Assembly (NCBI GenBank): GCA_004556255.1
Contig: SFHY01000008.1
Span: 1 to 22,221 of the forward strand
Length of the DNA: 22,221 bases
DNA from: Lactobacillus delbrueckii
GTDB taxonomy: Bacteria; Bacillota; Bacilli; Lactobacillales; Lactobacillaceae
Direction of reading: 5' to 3'
Within the stretch, counting starts at the first letter, position 1. Each line of letters opens with the position of its first letter. Of this stretch, positions 15,911-22,221 are shown in pieces. Below the pieces are notes generated by a model that saw nothing but the letters and a program-made list of their open reading frames with translations, did not search any database and was not told the origin of the DNA. The translations under genes were made by a program, and so were the position numbers.

Positions 15911-16591
15911 ATGCGTGTTGAAGGTTTAAAGACGGACAAGCAGGGGGTCATTTTTGACATGGACGGCCTCCTGGTCAACTCCGAAGAGCTTTACTGGCAG
16001 GCCAACATTCAGGCCGCCAGGGAATACAAGCTGGGTATCAGCGATGATTCTTACCTGGACCTGGTTGGAGCCAGCGTCAAGGCCATGGATGCCTTTTATG
16101 AAAAATACTTTCCAAGCGATGAGGTTCGCCAGGCTTTTGTCAAGCGGACCGACGACCTGGTCTGGGAATGGACCGACCAGGGCAAGCTGAAGCTGAAGGC
16201 CGGGGTCAAGGAGGCCCTGGAGTATTTTAATGAGCTGGGTCTTACCGTTGGGATCGCCAGCAACAACTATAAGAGCGTGGTTGACCACGATCTCTGGGCG
16301 ACCGGCTGCCGGAACAGCTTTGACTTTATCGTCACCCATGACGAAGTTGCTGAGAAAAAGCTCCGCTCCAAGCCTTTCCCGGACCTCTATCTGGCTGCCC
16401 AGGAGCGCAGCGGCTTGGGTAAAGACCAGCTCTTGATTTTTGAAGACTCCAGCATGGGGGTCGAGGCGGCGGAAAATGCCGGGATCGACTGCGTCATGAT
16501 TCCCGACATCAAGCCTGCTTCAGCCGAAGACCGGGCAAGAGCCCAGCTGATTTGCCCGGACTTTTTTGACTTTTTGAAAAAAATTTCCTAG
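15911..16591 (+). CDS. HAD-superfamily hydrolase (subfamily IA, phosphoglucomutase/phosphatase-like)
   Basis: 226 residues. The catalytic motif is FDMDGLLVNSE with nucleophile D16 and acid/base D18. Motif II is IASNNYKS (near 115-122), the motif III lysine is in RSKPFPDLY (near 155), and motif IV is IFEDSSMGVEAAENAG (near 175-190). A helical cap between motif I and II marks subfamily IA, so it is likely a sugar-phosphate phosphatase or beta-phosphoglucomutase relative; the substrate is unknown. The ATG at 15911 has AAAGGGGA at good spacing, 18 bases after the folC stop, so it probably belongs to the valS-folC unit. Confidence 0.88.
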   Translation: MRVEGLKTDKQGVIFDMDGLLVNSEELYWQANIQAAREYKLGISDDSYLDLVGASVKAMDAFYEKYFPSDEVRQAFVKRTDDLVWEWTDQGKLKLKAGVKEALEYFNELGLTVGIASNNYKSVVDHDLWATGCRNSFDFIVTHDEVAEKKLRSKPFPDLYLAAQERSGLGKDQLLIFEDSSMGVEAAENAGIDCVMIPDIKPASAEDRARAQLICPDFFDFLKKIS

Positions 16592-16639
16592 TTTTTGGCG
16601 TAATTAGTAGTAGAGCGTAAAAATAAGGAGGAAATGCAA

Positions 16640-17254
16640 ATGACCGAAACTACGCAAAACTACTATTATGTTGAAAGTGACCGTGACCTGCTCAAGCTGC
16701 TCTTTGACCAGCTGCCCTGCCAGAGTCTGGAAGACCTGTTGCAGCTGCTGGATCAAAAGCACATTGCCAGCTTCAAGGACATCTTGGACTATGCCTCAGG
16801 ACCGGACTGTCCCAATGACCTGGCCTTGACCATCGAGGTGGCCATGGACCGGTTGCGGCGGACTGACATGCGGCGCAGCTCTGACTGGGCCAGCAGCTCT
16901 AAGATTGGCAACTACCTGGCTAATAAACTGCTGGGGCAAAAGCAGGAGCAGTTCTGGGTCCTCTATTTTGACCAGCAGCAGAATCTCCTGGGGGAAAAAA
17001 TGCTTTTCCAAGGCACCCTGGACCGGTCCTGGGTCCACCCCAGAGAAATCTTCCGCTGGGCGGTGGTCTACGGCTGCGCCAGCATCATCGTGGCCCACAA
17101 CCATCCCAGCGGGGCGCTGACTCCGTCCGACAATGACCTGGAATTGACCAAAGGCTTGAAAAAAGCCAGCAAGATCATGAAGATCACCTTTTTGGACCAC
17201 TTCATCATCGGCGGGGGTGAATATTTGAGCCTGCGGGAGCGGGAATTGTTTTAA
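16640..17254 (+). CDS. radC: RadC family protein (JAB/MPN domain, UPF0758)
   Basis: 204 residues with this start. The JAMM/MPN motif is HNHPSGALTPSDND near residues 150-163, with the upstream conserved region HPREIFRWAVVYGCASIIVAHNHPSG. The N-terminal third is helical and includes a degenerate helix-hairpin-helix region. An upstream ATG at 16634 lies only one or two bases after the ribosome-binding site AAGGAGGA (16625-16632); the ATG at 16640 has seven-base spacing and is preferred. Despite the old name, a repair role is not established for the family. It sits just before mreB, an arrangement seen in many Bacillota. Confidence 0.9.
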   Translation: MTETTQNYYYVESDRDLLKLLFDQLPCQSLEDLLQLLDQKHIASFKDILDYASGPDCPNDLALTIEVAMDRLRRTDMRRSSDWASSSKIGNYLANKLLGQKQEQFWVLYFDQQQNLLGEKMLFQGTLDRSWVHPREIFRWAVVYGCASIIVAHNHPSGALTPSDNDLELTKGLKKASKIMKITFLDHFIIGGGEYLSLRERELF

Positions 17255-17298
17255 AATTAGCTTAATTTTCCGCCAATCCATGACTTTCACGGGCATTA

Positions 17299-17307
17299 TG
17301 CTATAAT
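17299..17307 (+). promoter_or_regulatory. Extended -10 promoter of mreB
   Basis: TGCTATAAT preceded by ATTA, 37 bases before the start codon. A partial -35 (ATGACT near 17280) is at 16-base spacing. Confidence 0.7.
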
Positions 17308-17344
17308 TAAGCAAGATTAAGCGAGTAAATAAGGAGAGATATCC

Positions 17345-18349
17345 GTGTTTGGATTAGGTTCAAAGAATATCGGTATTGACCTGGGTACCGCCAACACCCT
17401 GGTCTACGTTGAAGGCAAAGGCATCGTTTTGCGTGAACCTTCAGTTGTTGCCAAGAATACCAAAACTGGCGAAGTTATTGCAGTAGGTTCAGAAGCCAAG
17501 GAAATGATCGGCAGAACTCCAGGCTCAATCGTGGCTATCCGCCCGATGAAGGACGGGGTTATCGCTGACTATGACACGACCGCGGCCATGCTTAAGTACT
17601 TTATGGGCAAGACGGTCGGCAATTCCAAGCCTTCAGTCATGATCTGCGTGCCTTCAGGTGTTACTGAAGTTGAAAAGCGCGCTGTTATCGACGCTGCCCG
17701 GGTGGCAGGGGCCAGAGAAGCTTACGTGATTGAAGAACCATTCGCCGCAGCTATTGGTGCCGGTTTGCCGGTTATGGAACCAACTGGTTCCATGGTCGTT
17801 GACATCGGTGGTGGTACGACTGACGTAGCCACTATTTCCCTGGGCGGGATCGTTTCTTCAACTTCCATTCGCCAGGCTGGTGACAAGTTCAACCAAGCAA
17901 TCACAAACTTTGTGCACGGCAAGTACAACCTGCTGATCGGTGAAAGAACCGCTGAAGACATCAAGATCCAAATCGGTTCAGCTTCCGTTGAAGCAGCCAA
18001 GGAAATCGAATCAATGACCATCCGCGGCCGGGACCTGGTGTCAGGCTTGCCGAAGTCATTGGAAATCAGTGCCGTTGACGTTGCAACTGCTATTCAAGAC
18101 GTTGTTCAAGACATCATTGTTGCGATCAAGGAAACCTTGGAATTGACTTCTCCTGAAATTGCCGCAGACGTAATTGACCATGGTATCGTCCTGACCGGTG
18201 GTGGTGCCCTGCTCAAGAACTTGCCAGAAGTCATCTCTGACGCGACCAAGGTGCCTGTCTTCATCGCTCAAGATCCGCTTGACTGTGTAGCAATCGGTAC
18301 CGGTGAATCTTTGAAGCACCTGGACGTAATGCGGAAGACTAGCAGATAA
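17345..18349 (+). CDS. mreB: Rod-shape determining protein MreB (actin homologue)
   Basis: 334-residue bacterial actin that forms membrane-bound filaments guiding side-wall peptidoglycan synthesis. Actin-fold motifs: phosphate-1 IGIDLGTANTLVY (9-21), phosphate-2 VVDIGGGTTDVA (about 155-166) and adenosine loop LTGGGALLKNLPE (about 281-293). The GTG at 17345 is the start, with AAGGAGAG at 17331-17338. Base use is more A/T-ending than in mreC and mreD, as expected for higher expression. A strong hairpin terminator lies between mreB and mreC. Confidence 0.96.
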   Translation: MFGLGSKNIGIDLGTANTLVYVEGKGIVLREPSVVAKNTKTGEVIAVGSEAKEMIGRTPGSIVAIRPMKDGVIADYDTTAAMLKYFMGKTVGNSKPSVMICVPSGVTEVEKRAVIDAARVAGAREAYVIEEPFAAAIGAGLPVMEPTGSMVVDIGGGTTDVATISLGGIVSSTSIRQAGDKFNQAITNFVHGKYNLLIGERTAEDIKIQIGSASVEAAKEIESMTIRGRDLVSGLPKSLEISAVDVATAIQDVVQDIIVAIKETLELTSPEIAADVIDHGIVLTGGGALLKNLPEVISDATKVPVFIAQDPLDCVAIGTGESLKHLDVMRKTSR

Positions 18350-18357
18350 GAAATAAG

Positions 18358-18381
18358 AAAACCGGCCTCCGGGCCGGTTTT
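18358..18381 (+). terminator. Terminator between mreB and mreC
   Basis: A perfect 10-bp stem (AAAACCGGCC with GGCCGGTTTT), loop TCCG and TTTTTATAT. It lies eight bases past the mreB stop and could end most transcripts, so that mreB is made in excess over mreC and mreD. Confidence 0.85.
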
Positions 18382-18399
18382 TATATTGGATGGGTGTTT

Positions 18400-19251
18400 A
18401 TGAAGAATTTTTTTCAAAACAGAAAAATGCTGGCGGCTTTCGGGACCGTAGCACTTTTAGCAGCTCTGCTGGGCTCAACGGTGATGCTGAGAAATAACTT
18501 AAGCGCGCCGCTTTTGATCCAGCGCTTGGGCAATGACATCGTCTCCGTGGGCTCAAGAATCGTGAGCGTGCCGGTTTCCTGGTTTACTGACGGAATTGAC
18601 AGCGTCAAGGACTTGCAGAACGCGGCTGATGAAAACAGTCACTTAAAAAAGAAGGTGGCTGAGCTGGCCCAGGTCGAAGCCAGAAATGCTGCCCTGGAAA
18701 AGGAAAACAAGCAGCTGAAAGCTGCTGCTGGAATTAAAAATACCTTAACCGGCTACACGACGACGACTGCTTCAGTAATTTCCCGCGCCAGCGACAGCTG
18801 GTCAGAAGTCCTGACCATTGACAAGGGTAAAAGCTCCGGCTTAAAGAAGGACATGGCGGTCATGTCCGGCGGCGGCGTGATTGGCCGGATCCTGGAAGTC
18901 GACGAGGCCACCAGCAAGGTGGAACTGATCACCACGACTGACAGCTCAGCCAACCGTTTTGCCGTGCAAGCCACGACTGACACGGGCAAGGTTTTGCACG
19001 GGATCATCAGCGTGCAGTCTGGCGGCACTTTGACCTTTACCCAGGCCTCCAGCTCAAGCAAGCTGAAGAAGGGGACCAAGGTCTACACCAGTGGCTTAGG
19101 CGGGACTTCGCCGAAGGGGCTCTTGATCGGGACGGTGGCGGAAACCACCAAGGACAGCTTTGGCCTGTCTGACTTGATCAAGATCAAGCCGGCCGGCAAT
19201 TTGAGCGACGCGTCCGTGGTAACGGTCGTCAAAAGGAGCGTGGCTGGCTAA
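18400..19251 (+). CDS. mreC: Rod-shape determining protein MreC
   Basis: 283 residues. A short cytoplasmic start (MKNFFQNRK) is followed by one membrane segment (about 10-30) and an extracellular coiled coil (about 65-112: Asp/Glu/Lys/Ala-rich, NSHLKKKVAELAQVEARN). A two-part beta domain (about 120-280) follows, with SGLKKDMAVMSGGGVIGRI and GLLIGTV typical of MreC. It links MreB filaments to wall synthases outside the membrane. A GTG at 18394 is possible, but GGATGGG is better spaced for the ATG at 18400. Its stop overlaps the mreD start (TAATG). Confidence 0.93.
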   Translation: MKNFFQNRKMLAAFGTVALLAALLGSTVMLRNNLSAPLLIQRLGNDIVSVGSRIVSVPVSWFTDGIDSVKDLQNAADENSHLKKKVAELAQVEARNAALEKENKQLKAAAGIKNTLTGYTTTTASVISRASDSWSEVLTIDKGKSSGLKKDMAVMSGGGVIGRILEVDEATSKVELITTTDSSANRFAVQATTDTGKVLHGIISVQSGGTLTFTQASSSSKLKKGTKVYTSGLGGTSPKGLLIGTVAETTKDSFGLSDLIKIKPAGNLSDASVVTVVKRSVAG

Positions 19252-19790
19252 TGAGGATTTTCAAGCAATGGGTTTTGGCCATCGCCCTTTACCTGGCTCT
19301 GGTTGTGGAGGGAACCCTGTCCGTTTACCTGCAGCCGGCCTTGACTTACCAGCACGGCCGGGCGGGCCTTTTGATCCTGCCAATTGCCGTTTTGATCATC
19401 GCTTATGAAGATGAGAGAAATGAAAAGGAAATCTGGCTGGCCCTGGCGGCCGGAGTAGTTGCCGACCTCTACTTCTGGGGGATCATTGGGATCTACACCT
19501 TTATCCTGCCGGCCCTGTCGGCTTTTGGCCGCTGGTATGCCCGGGTATTTCCCGAACTCTTCGTTTTCCGCCTGCTGGGAAACATCGTGGCCATTACCGT
19601 CAGCTGCCTTTACACCTGGCTGGTCTTCCGTTTGATTGGCTGGACGGACTTGACCTTGAAGTCCATCGGCTTCAGCCTCTTATACACGGCCGGCTGGACG
19701 ACCGGGATCAGCCTGGCAACTTACTGGCTTTGGGCCAAGCTGGCCAGATCTTATCCTTTCCTGGTTGACCTGGACAATTACCGGTATTAA
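19251..19790 (+). CDS. mreD: Rod-shape determining protein MreD
   Basis: 179-residue integral membrane protein with about five membrane segments, the usual size and pattern of MreD. It completes the MreBCD complex for elongation of rod-shaped cells. The ATG shares one base with the mreC stop, so the two are translated together. A terminator follows about ten bases after the stop. Identity rests on position after mreC, size and hydrophobic pattern, as MreD sequences are poorly conserved. Confidence 0.9.
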   Translation: MRIFKQWVLAIALYLALVVEGTLSVYLQPALTYQHGRAGLLILPIAVLIIAYEDERNEKEIWLALAAGVVADLYFWGIIGIYTFILPALSAFGRWYARVFPELFVFRLLGNIVAITVSCLYTWLVFRLIGWTDLTLKSIGFSLLYTAGWTTGISLATYWLWAKLARSYPFLVDLDNYRY

Positions 19791-19799
19791 TGAGCGCAA

Positions 19800-19830
19800 A
19801 AAAGCGGCCAGCGTGAAGCTGACCGCTTTT
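19800..19830. terminator. Shared terminator between mreD and the DUF4044-like gene
   Basis: A 13-base stem with one mismatch (19800-19812 with 19818-19830), loop GTGAA. A's before and T's after make it usable from both strands, as expected between converging genes. Confidence 0.8.
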
Positions 19831-19845
19831 GAGTGTATTGCCGGT

Positions 19846-19968
19846 TTATTGGGCAGTTAAGTAGTAAAGAACTGAGGCTGCCACGCCAAAGAGCGTGATC
19901 AAAGCCATCAAGACTACCATGAAATTCTCAATTTTTTGAAATGTCGACTTTTTCTTTTTACGTGCCAT
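19846..19968 (-). CDS. 40-residue single-helix membrane protein, DUF4044-like
   Basis: A very small gene. The product has a strongly basic start (MARKKKKSTFQKIENF), then one membrane helix (about residues 17-38) and ends YYLTAQ. This layout matches the short DUF4044 proteins of lactic acid bacteria, whose function is unknown. Evidence that it is real: AGGAGG six bases before the ATG at 19968, a consensus promoter (19991-20019) and a terminator directly after the stop (19800-19830). It lies between the shape genes and the division cluster, so a role at the envelope is conceivable but not shown. Confidence 0.85.
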   Translation of the reverse strand: MARKKKKSTFQKIENFMVVLMALITLFGVAASVLYYLTAQ

Positions 19969-19990
19969 AGAAGCCTCCTATATGAGAGTG

Positions 19991-20019
19991 ATTATAACCT
20001 TTTTGGCGGCGATTTGCAA
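19991..20019 (-). promoter_or_regulatory. Promoter of the DUF4044-like gene
   Basis: On the minus strand TTGCAA (20014-20019), a 17-base spacer and a perfect TATAAT (19991-19996), about 23 bases from the start codon. Confidence 0.85.
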
Positions 20020-20054
20020 TTTCCTTGCTTCACTTTAAGAGAAAAATAAAAATG

Positions 20055-20063
20055 TGCTAAACT
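20055..20063 (+). promoter_or_regulatory. Probable promoter of the DUF3397-like gene
   Basis: TGTGCTAAACT contains the extended -10 TGCTAAACT, 23 bases before the ATG. A clear -35 is not seen. Confidence 0.5.
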
Positions 20064-20085
20064 AGCTAGCAGATGGAGGAAAATT

Positions 20086-20415
20086 ATGCTGATGATATTC
20101 TTATTGCCGGTCTTTGGCCTGGCTTGCGCCTACCTGTTCAACTTGATCTGGCCTAAAGCCGCCTTTAGAGGCTATGACGTCATGCCTTTCTTTTTGATCT
20201 ACGCCTGCCAGCTGATGACCAATTTAAAGGGCGTGCCTTCCTTTTTGCCTGCTGGCTTTTTGCTTTACTTCATATTGATATTGCTGGCCGCCATCAGATG
20301 GGCCATGATCAACAAGAACATTTCCTTAGGGAAGATGTTCCGCCAGTTCTGGTCCTATCTGGATGCCTGCAGTTTCTTTTGGTACTGTGGCTTGCTTTTG
20401 GTCGTTATGATCTGA
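20086..20415 (+). CDS. DUF3397-like membrane protein
   Basis: 109 residues with about four hydrophobic segments (about 1-18, 30-50, 54-70, 92-109) and a conserved-looking cytoplasmic loop RWAMINKNISLGKMFRQFWSY. Size, pattern and position just upstream of mraZ match the DUF3397 family of lactobacilli and relatives, whose function is unknown. The ATG at 20086 has ATGGAGGA at good spacing. It has its own terminator (20422-20456), so it is not co-transcribed with mraZ except by read-through. Confidence 0.82.
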   Translation: MLMIFLLPVFGLACAYLFNLIWPKAAFRGYDVMPFFLIYACQLMTNLKGVPSFLPAGFLLYFILILLAAIRWAMINKNISLGKMFRQFWSYLDACSFFWYCGLLLVVMI

Positions 20416-20421
20416 CAAATT

Positions 20422-20456
20422 ACTGTCAGCCGCTTCGCGCGGCTGGCAGTTTTTTA
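20422..20456 (+). terminator. Terminator of the DUF3397-like gene
   Basis: A perfect 12-bp stem with one G-U pair (20422-20433 with 20439-20450), loop TTCGC and a run of seven T's (20450-20456). Confidence 0.9.
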
Positions 20457-20490
20457 ATTTTTTCGGAAATCTGCTTGTGTTTTTCAGATA

Positions 20491-20520
20491 TTGTGGTTTA
20501 AAGTGGGGATTTGTGGTAAA
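20491..20520 (+). promoter_or_regulatory. mraZ promoter region with three phased GTGG repeats (probable MraZ operator)
   Basis: TTGTGGTTTA, AAGTGGGGAT and TTGTGGTAAA follow one another, putting GTGG at 20493, 20503 and 20513, exactly ten bases apart. MraZ is known to bind direct GTGG/TGGG repeats with this period upstream of its own gene. The last repeat runs into a TAAATT that may be the -10, so binding would block the promoter. Function is inferred from the known family. Confidence 0.75.
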
Positions 20521-20546
20521 TTGTTAACAGAAGGGAGGAGCCTGCC

Positions 20547-20978
20547 ATGTTCATGGGCGAATACCAGCACAATTTGGACGCCAAAGGCCGCTTGATCATT
20601 CCGGCAAAACTGCGCGAACAGATTGGGCCAGCCATGGTTTTGACCCGGGGCATGGAAGGCTGCATTTTTGGCTATCCTTTGCCGGAATGGGCCAAGATCG
20701 AGGCCAAACTGGCCAAGCTTCCCTTGACGAAGAAGAACGCGCGGAGTTTTACCCGGATGTTTTATTCCGGCGCCATGGAAGGCGAATTCGACAAGCAGGG
20801 GAGAATCAACTTGTCCCCCACCTTGAAGAAGCATGCCGGCCTGGTCAAGGAATGCGTCATTGTCGGCGTCTCCAACCGGATTGAAATCTGGGCCAAGGAG
20901 CGCTGGGAAGAGTATTCTGACGAAGCTAACGAAAGTTATGATGAAATTGCGGAAGATTTGGACGATATCGAGTTATAA
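20547..20978 (+). CDS. mraZ: Transcriptional regulator MraZ
   Basis: 143-residue regulator of the division and cell-wall cluster. Two AbrB-like SpoVT/MraZ repeats are visible: MFMGEYQHNLDAKGRLIIP in the first and EGEFDKQGRINLSP in the second. Each carries the DxxGR core (DAKGR, DKQGR). It forms rings that bind the repeats in its own promoter and repress the cluster. The start MFMGEY is the family's usual one, with GGAGGA seven bases upstream. rsmH begins two bases after the stop. Confidence 0.96.
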   Translation: MFMGEYQHNLDAKGRLIIPAKLREQIGPAMVLTRGMEGCIFGYPLPEWAKIEAKLAKLPLTKKNARSFTRMFYSGAMEGEFDKQGRINLSPTLKKHAGLVKECVIVGVSNRIEIWAKERWEEYSDEANESYDEIAEDLDDIEL

Positions 20979-20980
20979 AG

Positions 20981-21925
20981 ATGGAATTTAAGCATACTAG
21001 CGTGTTATTGCACGAAACAATCGACAACCTGGCCCCACAAAGCGGCGGCACTTACGTGGATGCCACCTTCGGCGGGGGCGGGCATGCAAGATACCTGCTT
21101 AGTAAGCTGGACAAAGGAAATCTGATCGGTTTCGACCAGGACCAGTACGCGATTGACACCGCCCAGAGCAATTTTGCTGCCTTTTTAAAGGAAGACAGCC
21201 AGCCCCGCCTGCAGCTGGTCCACAACAACTTCAGTCACTTAAGAGAAGAACTGGACAAGTTAGGGATTAGCGGCATCGATGGCATCTACTATGACCTGGG
21301 CGTTTCATCTCCGCAACTAGACCAGGCAGAGCGTGGTTTTTCCTACCGTTTTGACGCAAGGCTGGACATGCGGATGGACCAGAGCCAGGACTTTGATGCC
21401 TACCAGCTGGTCAACCAGTATGACCAAAAGCAGCTGGCTGACGTCCTTTACCGCTACGGCGATGAGAAGTTTTCCCGGCAGATCGCCAGAAAGATCGTTG
21501 AAAGAAGACGGGTCAAGCCGATTGAAACTACTTTTGAGTTAGTGGAGATCATTAAGGAAGCAATTCCGGCAGCAGCCCGCCGCAGCGGCGGCCACCCGGC
21601 CAAGAAGAGCTTCCAGGCCATCCGGGTGGAAGTCAACCACGAGCTGGACGTTTTGCAGGCATCTTTGGAAGAAGCCATTGGCCTGCTTAATCCTGGTGGC
21701 CGGATCAGCGTTATTACCTTCCAGTCTTTGGAAGACAAGATCGTCAAGAAGACCTTCAAGAAGTATTCAGAAGTTGAAATTCCCCGCGGGATGCCGGTTG
21801 TGCCCGAAGGGATCAAACCAACTTTACGCCTGGTCAACCGCAAGCCGATTACGGCTAGCGAAGAAGAACTGGCGGAAAACAACCGGTCACACAGTGCAAA
21901 GTTAAGAGTAGCAGAGAAGTTATAA
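20981..21925 (+). CDS. rsmH: 16S rRNA (cytosine1402-N4)-methyltransferase RsmH (MraW)
   Basis: 314-residue SAM-dependent enzyme that methylates N4 of C1402 in 16S rRNA in the P site. The SAM-binding motif DATFGGGGHA is at about residues 28-37, followed by DGIYYDLGVSSPQLDQAERGFSY in two parts near 104-126 and DARLDMRMD, all family hallmarks. The C-terminal motif is TLRLVNRKPITASEEE. Length is normal. Start ATG two bases after mraZ; the ribosome-binding site is weak, so translation is likely coupled to mraZ. Confidence 0.97.
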   Translation: MEFKHTSVLLHETIDNLAPQSGGTYVDATFGGGGHARYLLSKLDKGNLIGFDQDQYAIDTAQSNFAAFLKEDSQPRLQLVHNNFSHLREELDKLGISGIDGIYYDLGVSSPQLDQAERGFSYRFDARLDMRMDQSQDFDAYQLVNQYDQKQLADVLYRYGDEKFSRQIARKIVERRRVKPIETTFELVEIIKEAIPAAARRSGGHPAKKSFQAIRVEVNHELDVLQASLEEAIGLLNPGGRISVITFQSLEDKIVKKTFKKYSEVEIPRGMPVVPEGIKPTLRLVNRKPITASEEELAENNRSHSAKLRVAEKL

Positions 21926-21936
21926 AGAGGACCACA

Positions 21937-22096
21937 ATGGCTGGAAACACAGTTAGAAAATATAATTACGAACCAGAAGAGGAAGCCCGGAAAAGTCCTC
22001 GTTTGGTGGTTGACCCGCAGAAGGTGCCGTACTCAGCTTTTGAAAAGCTGCTGGCCACTGTAGGTCTGCTTGGAGCAGCGGTTTTGATTACCTTGA
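21937..22096 (+). CDS. ftsL: Cell division protein FtsL, N-terminal part (3' end lost to a fold-back)
   Basis: The true coding sequence is 53 codons long here: a basic/acidic cytoplasmic start (MAGNTVRKYNYEPEEEARKS) and most of the single membrane helix (about residues 33-55). FtsL joins DivIB and DivIC in the septal complex. Order mraZ-rsmH-ftsL is standard. ATG 21937 has AAAGAGGA at good spacing. At 22096 the frame leaves native sequence and reads into an inverted copy, ending at a false stop at 22120-22122. The native continuation (NVSASVSATYAQRQLTN) is found on the minus strand of the loop. The gene is probably intact in the organism. Confidence 0.85.
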
Positions 22097-22221
22097 CGTT
22101 GGTTAACTGCCGCTGGGCATAAGTCGCCGAAACGCTGGCAGACACGTTCAAGGTAATCAAAACCGCTGCTCCAAGCAGACCTACAGTGGCCAGCAGCTTT
22201 TCAAAAGCTGAGTACGGCACC
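22023..22221. repeat. Perfect 74-bp inverted repeat with 51-nt loop at the window end (likely chimeric artefact)
   Basis: 22023-22096 equals the reverse complement of 22148-22221 without a mismatch. The right arm ends at the window edge, so the repeat may be longer. The loop 22097-22147, reverse-complemented, continues ftsL in frame. So the right half is the same locus read backwards. No target duplication, transposase or terminator features are present. Confidence 0.9.

Noticed and set aside
16634..16639. ATG at 16634 as radC start
   Set aside because: Only one or two bases separate it from AAGGAGGA; the in-frame ATG at 16640 has normal spacing.
21966..22220. 84-codon minus-strand frame at the window end as a new gene
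   Set aside because: It is the inverted copy of ftsL followed by the antisense of the real ftsL start.
22023..22221. Insertion-sequence end, attachment site or hairpin telomere at the right edge
   Set aside because: The repeat consists only of ftsL sequence in both directions, with the loop being native ftsL; no transposase and no target duplication. A fold-back artefact is simpler.
1..22221. CRISPR array, prophage, defence island or transferred segment
   Set aside because: No spaced direct repeats, integrase, transposase or restriction genes; gene content is core metabolism, translation and cell division, with gene order as known in lactobacilli.

Overview
The window looks like a chromosomal segment of a low-GC-phylum (Bacillota) lactic acid bacterium with unusually GC-rich third codon positions. 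Gene content and order (rarA, rpsD, ezrA, iscS/nifZ-thiI, valS with a T-box, folC, radC, mreBCD, mraZ-rsmH-ftsL) and codon use suggest a Lactobacillus of the L. delbrueckii group. That assignment is from memory of the family, not from a search. No phage, insertion sequence, CRISPR array, tRNA or rRNA gene is visible. It is essentially core genome, and the most interesting content is regulatory DNA and RNA.

Left part (1-6702), mostly minus strand. After the last 19 codons of an unidentified gene and a terminator comes a three-gene operon read right to left: ABC ATPase, ABC-2 permease, TetR regulator. Its promoter carries two identical TetR-type inverted repeats, one exactly filling the -35/-10 spacer. 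Next are a universal stress protein, a 94-residue membrane protein, a 6S RNA gene (about 3741-3972), rarA overlapping a YueI-family gene, and rpsD. rpsD has its own promoter, a long structured leader and a hairpin covering its Shine-Dalgarno sequence.

Right part (6780-22221), plus strand except one small gene. ezrA (division ring regulator) is followed by a cluster for RNA modification: cysteine desulfurase, ThiI (4-thiouridine in tRNA) and an RsuA-type pseudouridine synthase. Then come valS behind a T-box leader, folC, a HAD phosphatase and radC, and the rod-shape genes mreB, mreC and mreD. A 40-residue DUF4044-like gene lies on the minus strand (19846-19968), followed by a DUF3397-like membrane protein and the start of the division and cell-wall (dcw) cluster: mraZ, rsmH and the beginning of ftsL. 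Three 10-bp-phased GTGG repeats precede mraZ and look like its autoregulatory operator.

Right end (22023-22221). The sequence folds back on itself as a perfect 74-bp inverted repeat with a 51-nt loop. The loop, read on the minus strand, is the expected continuation of ftsL. This is best explained as a chimeric read or contig-end artefact that breaks ftsL in this record, not as biology. I found no convincing new multi-gene system.
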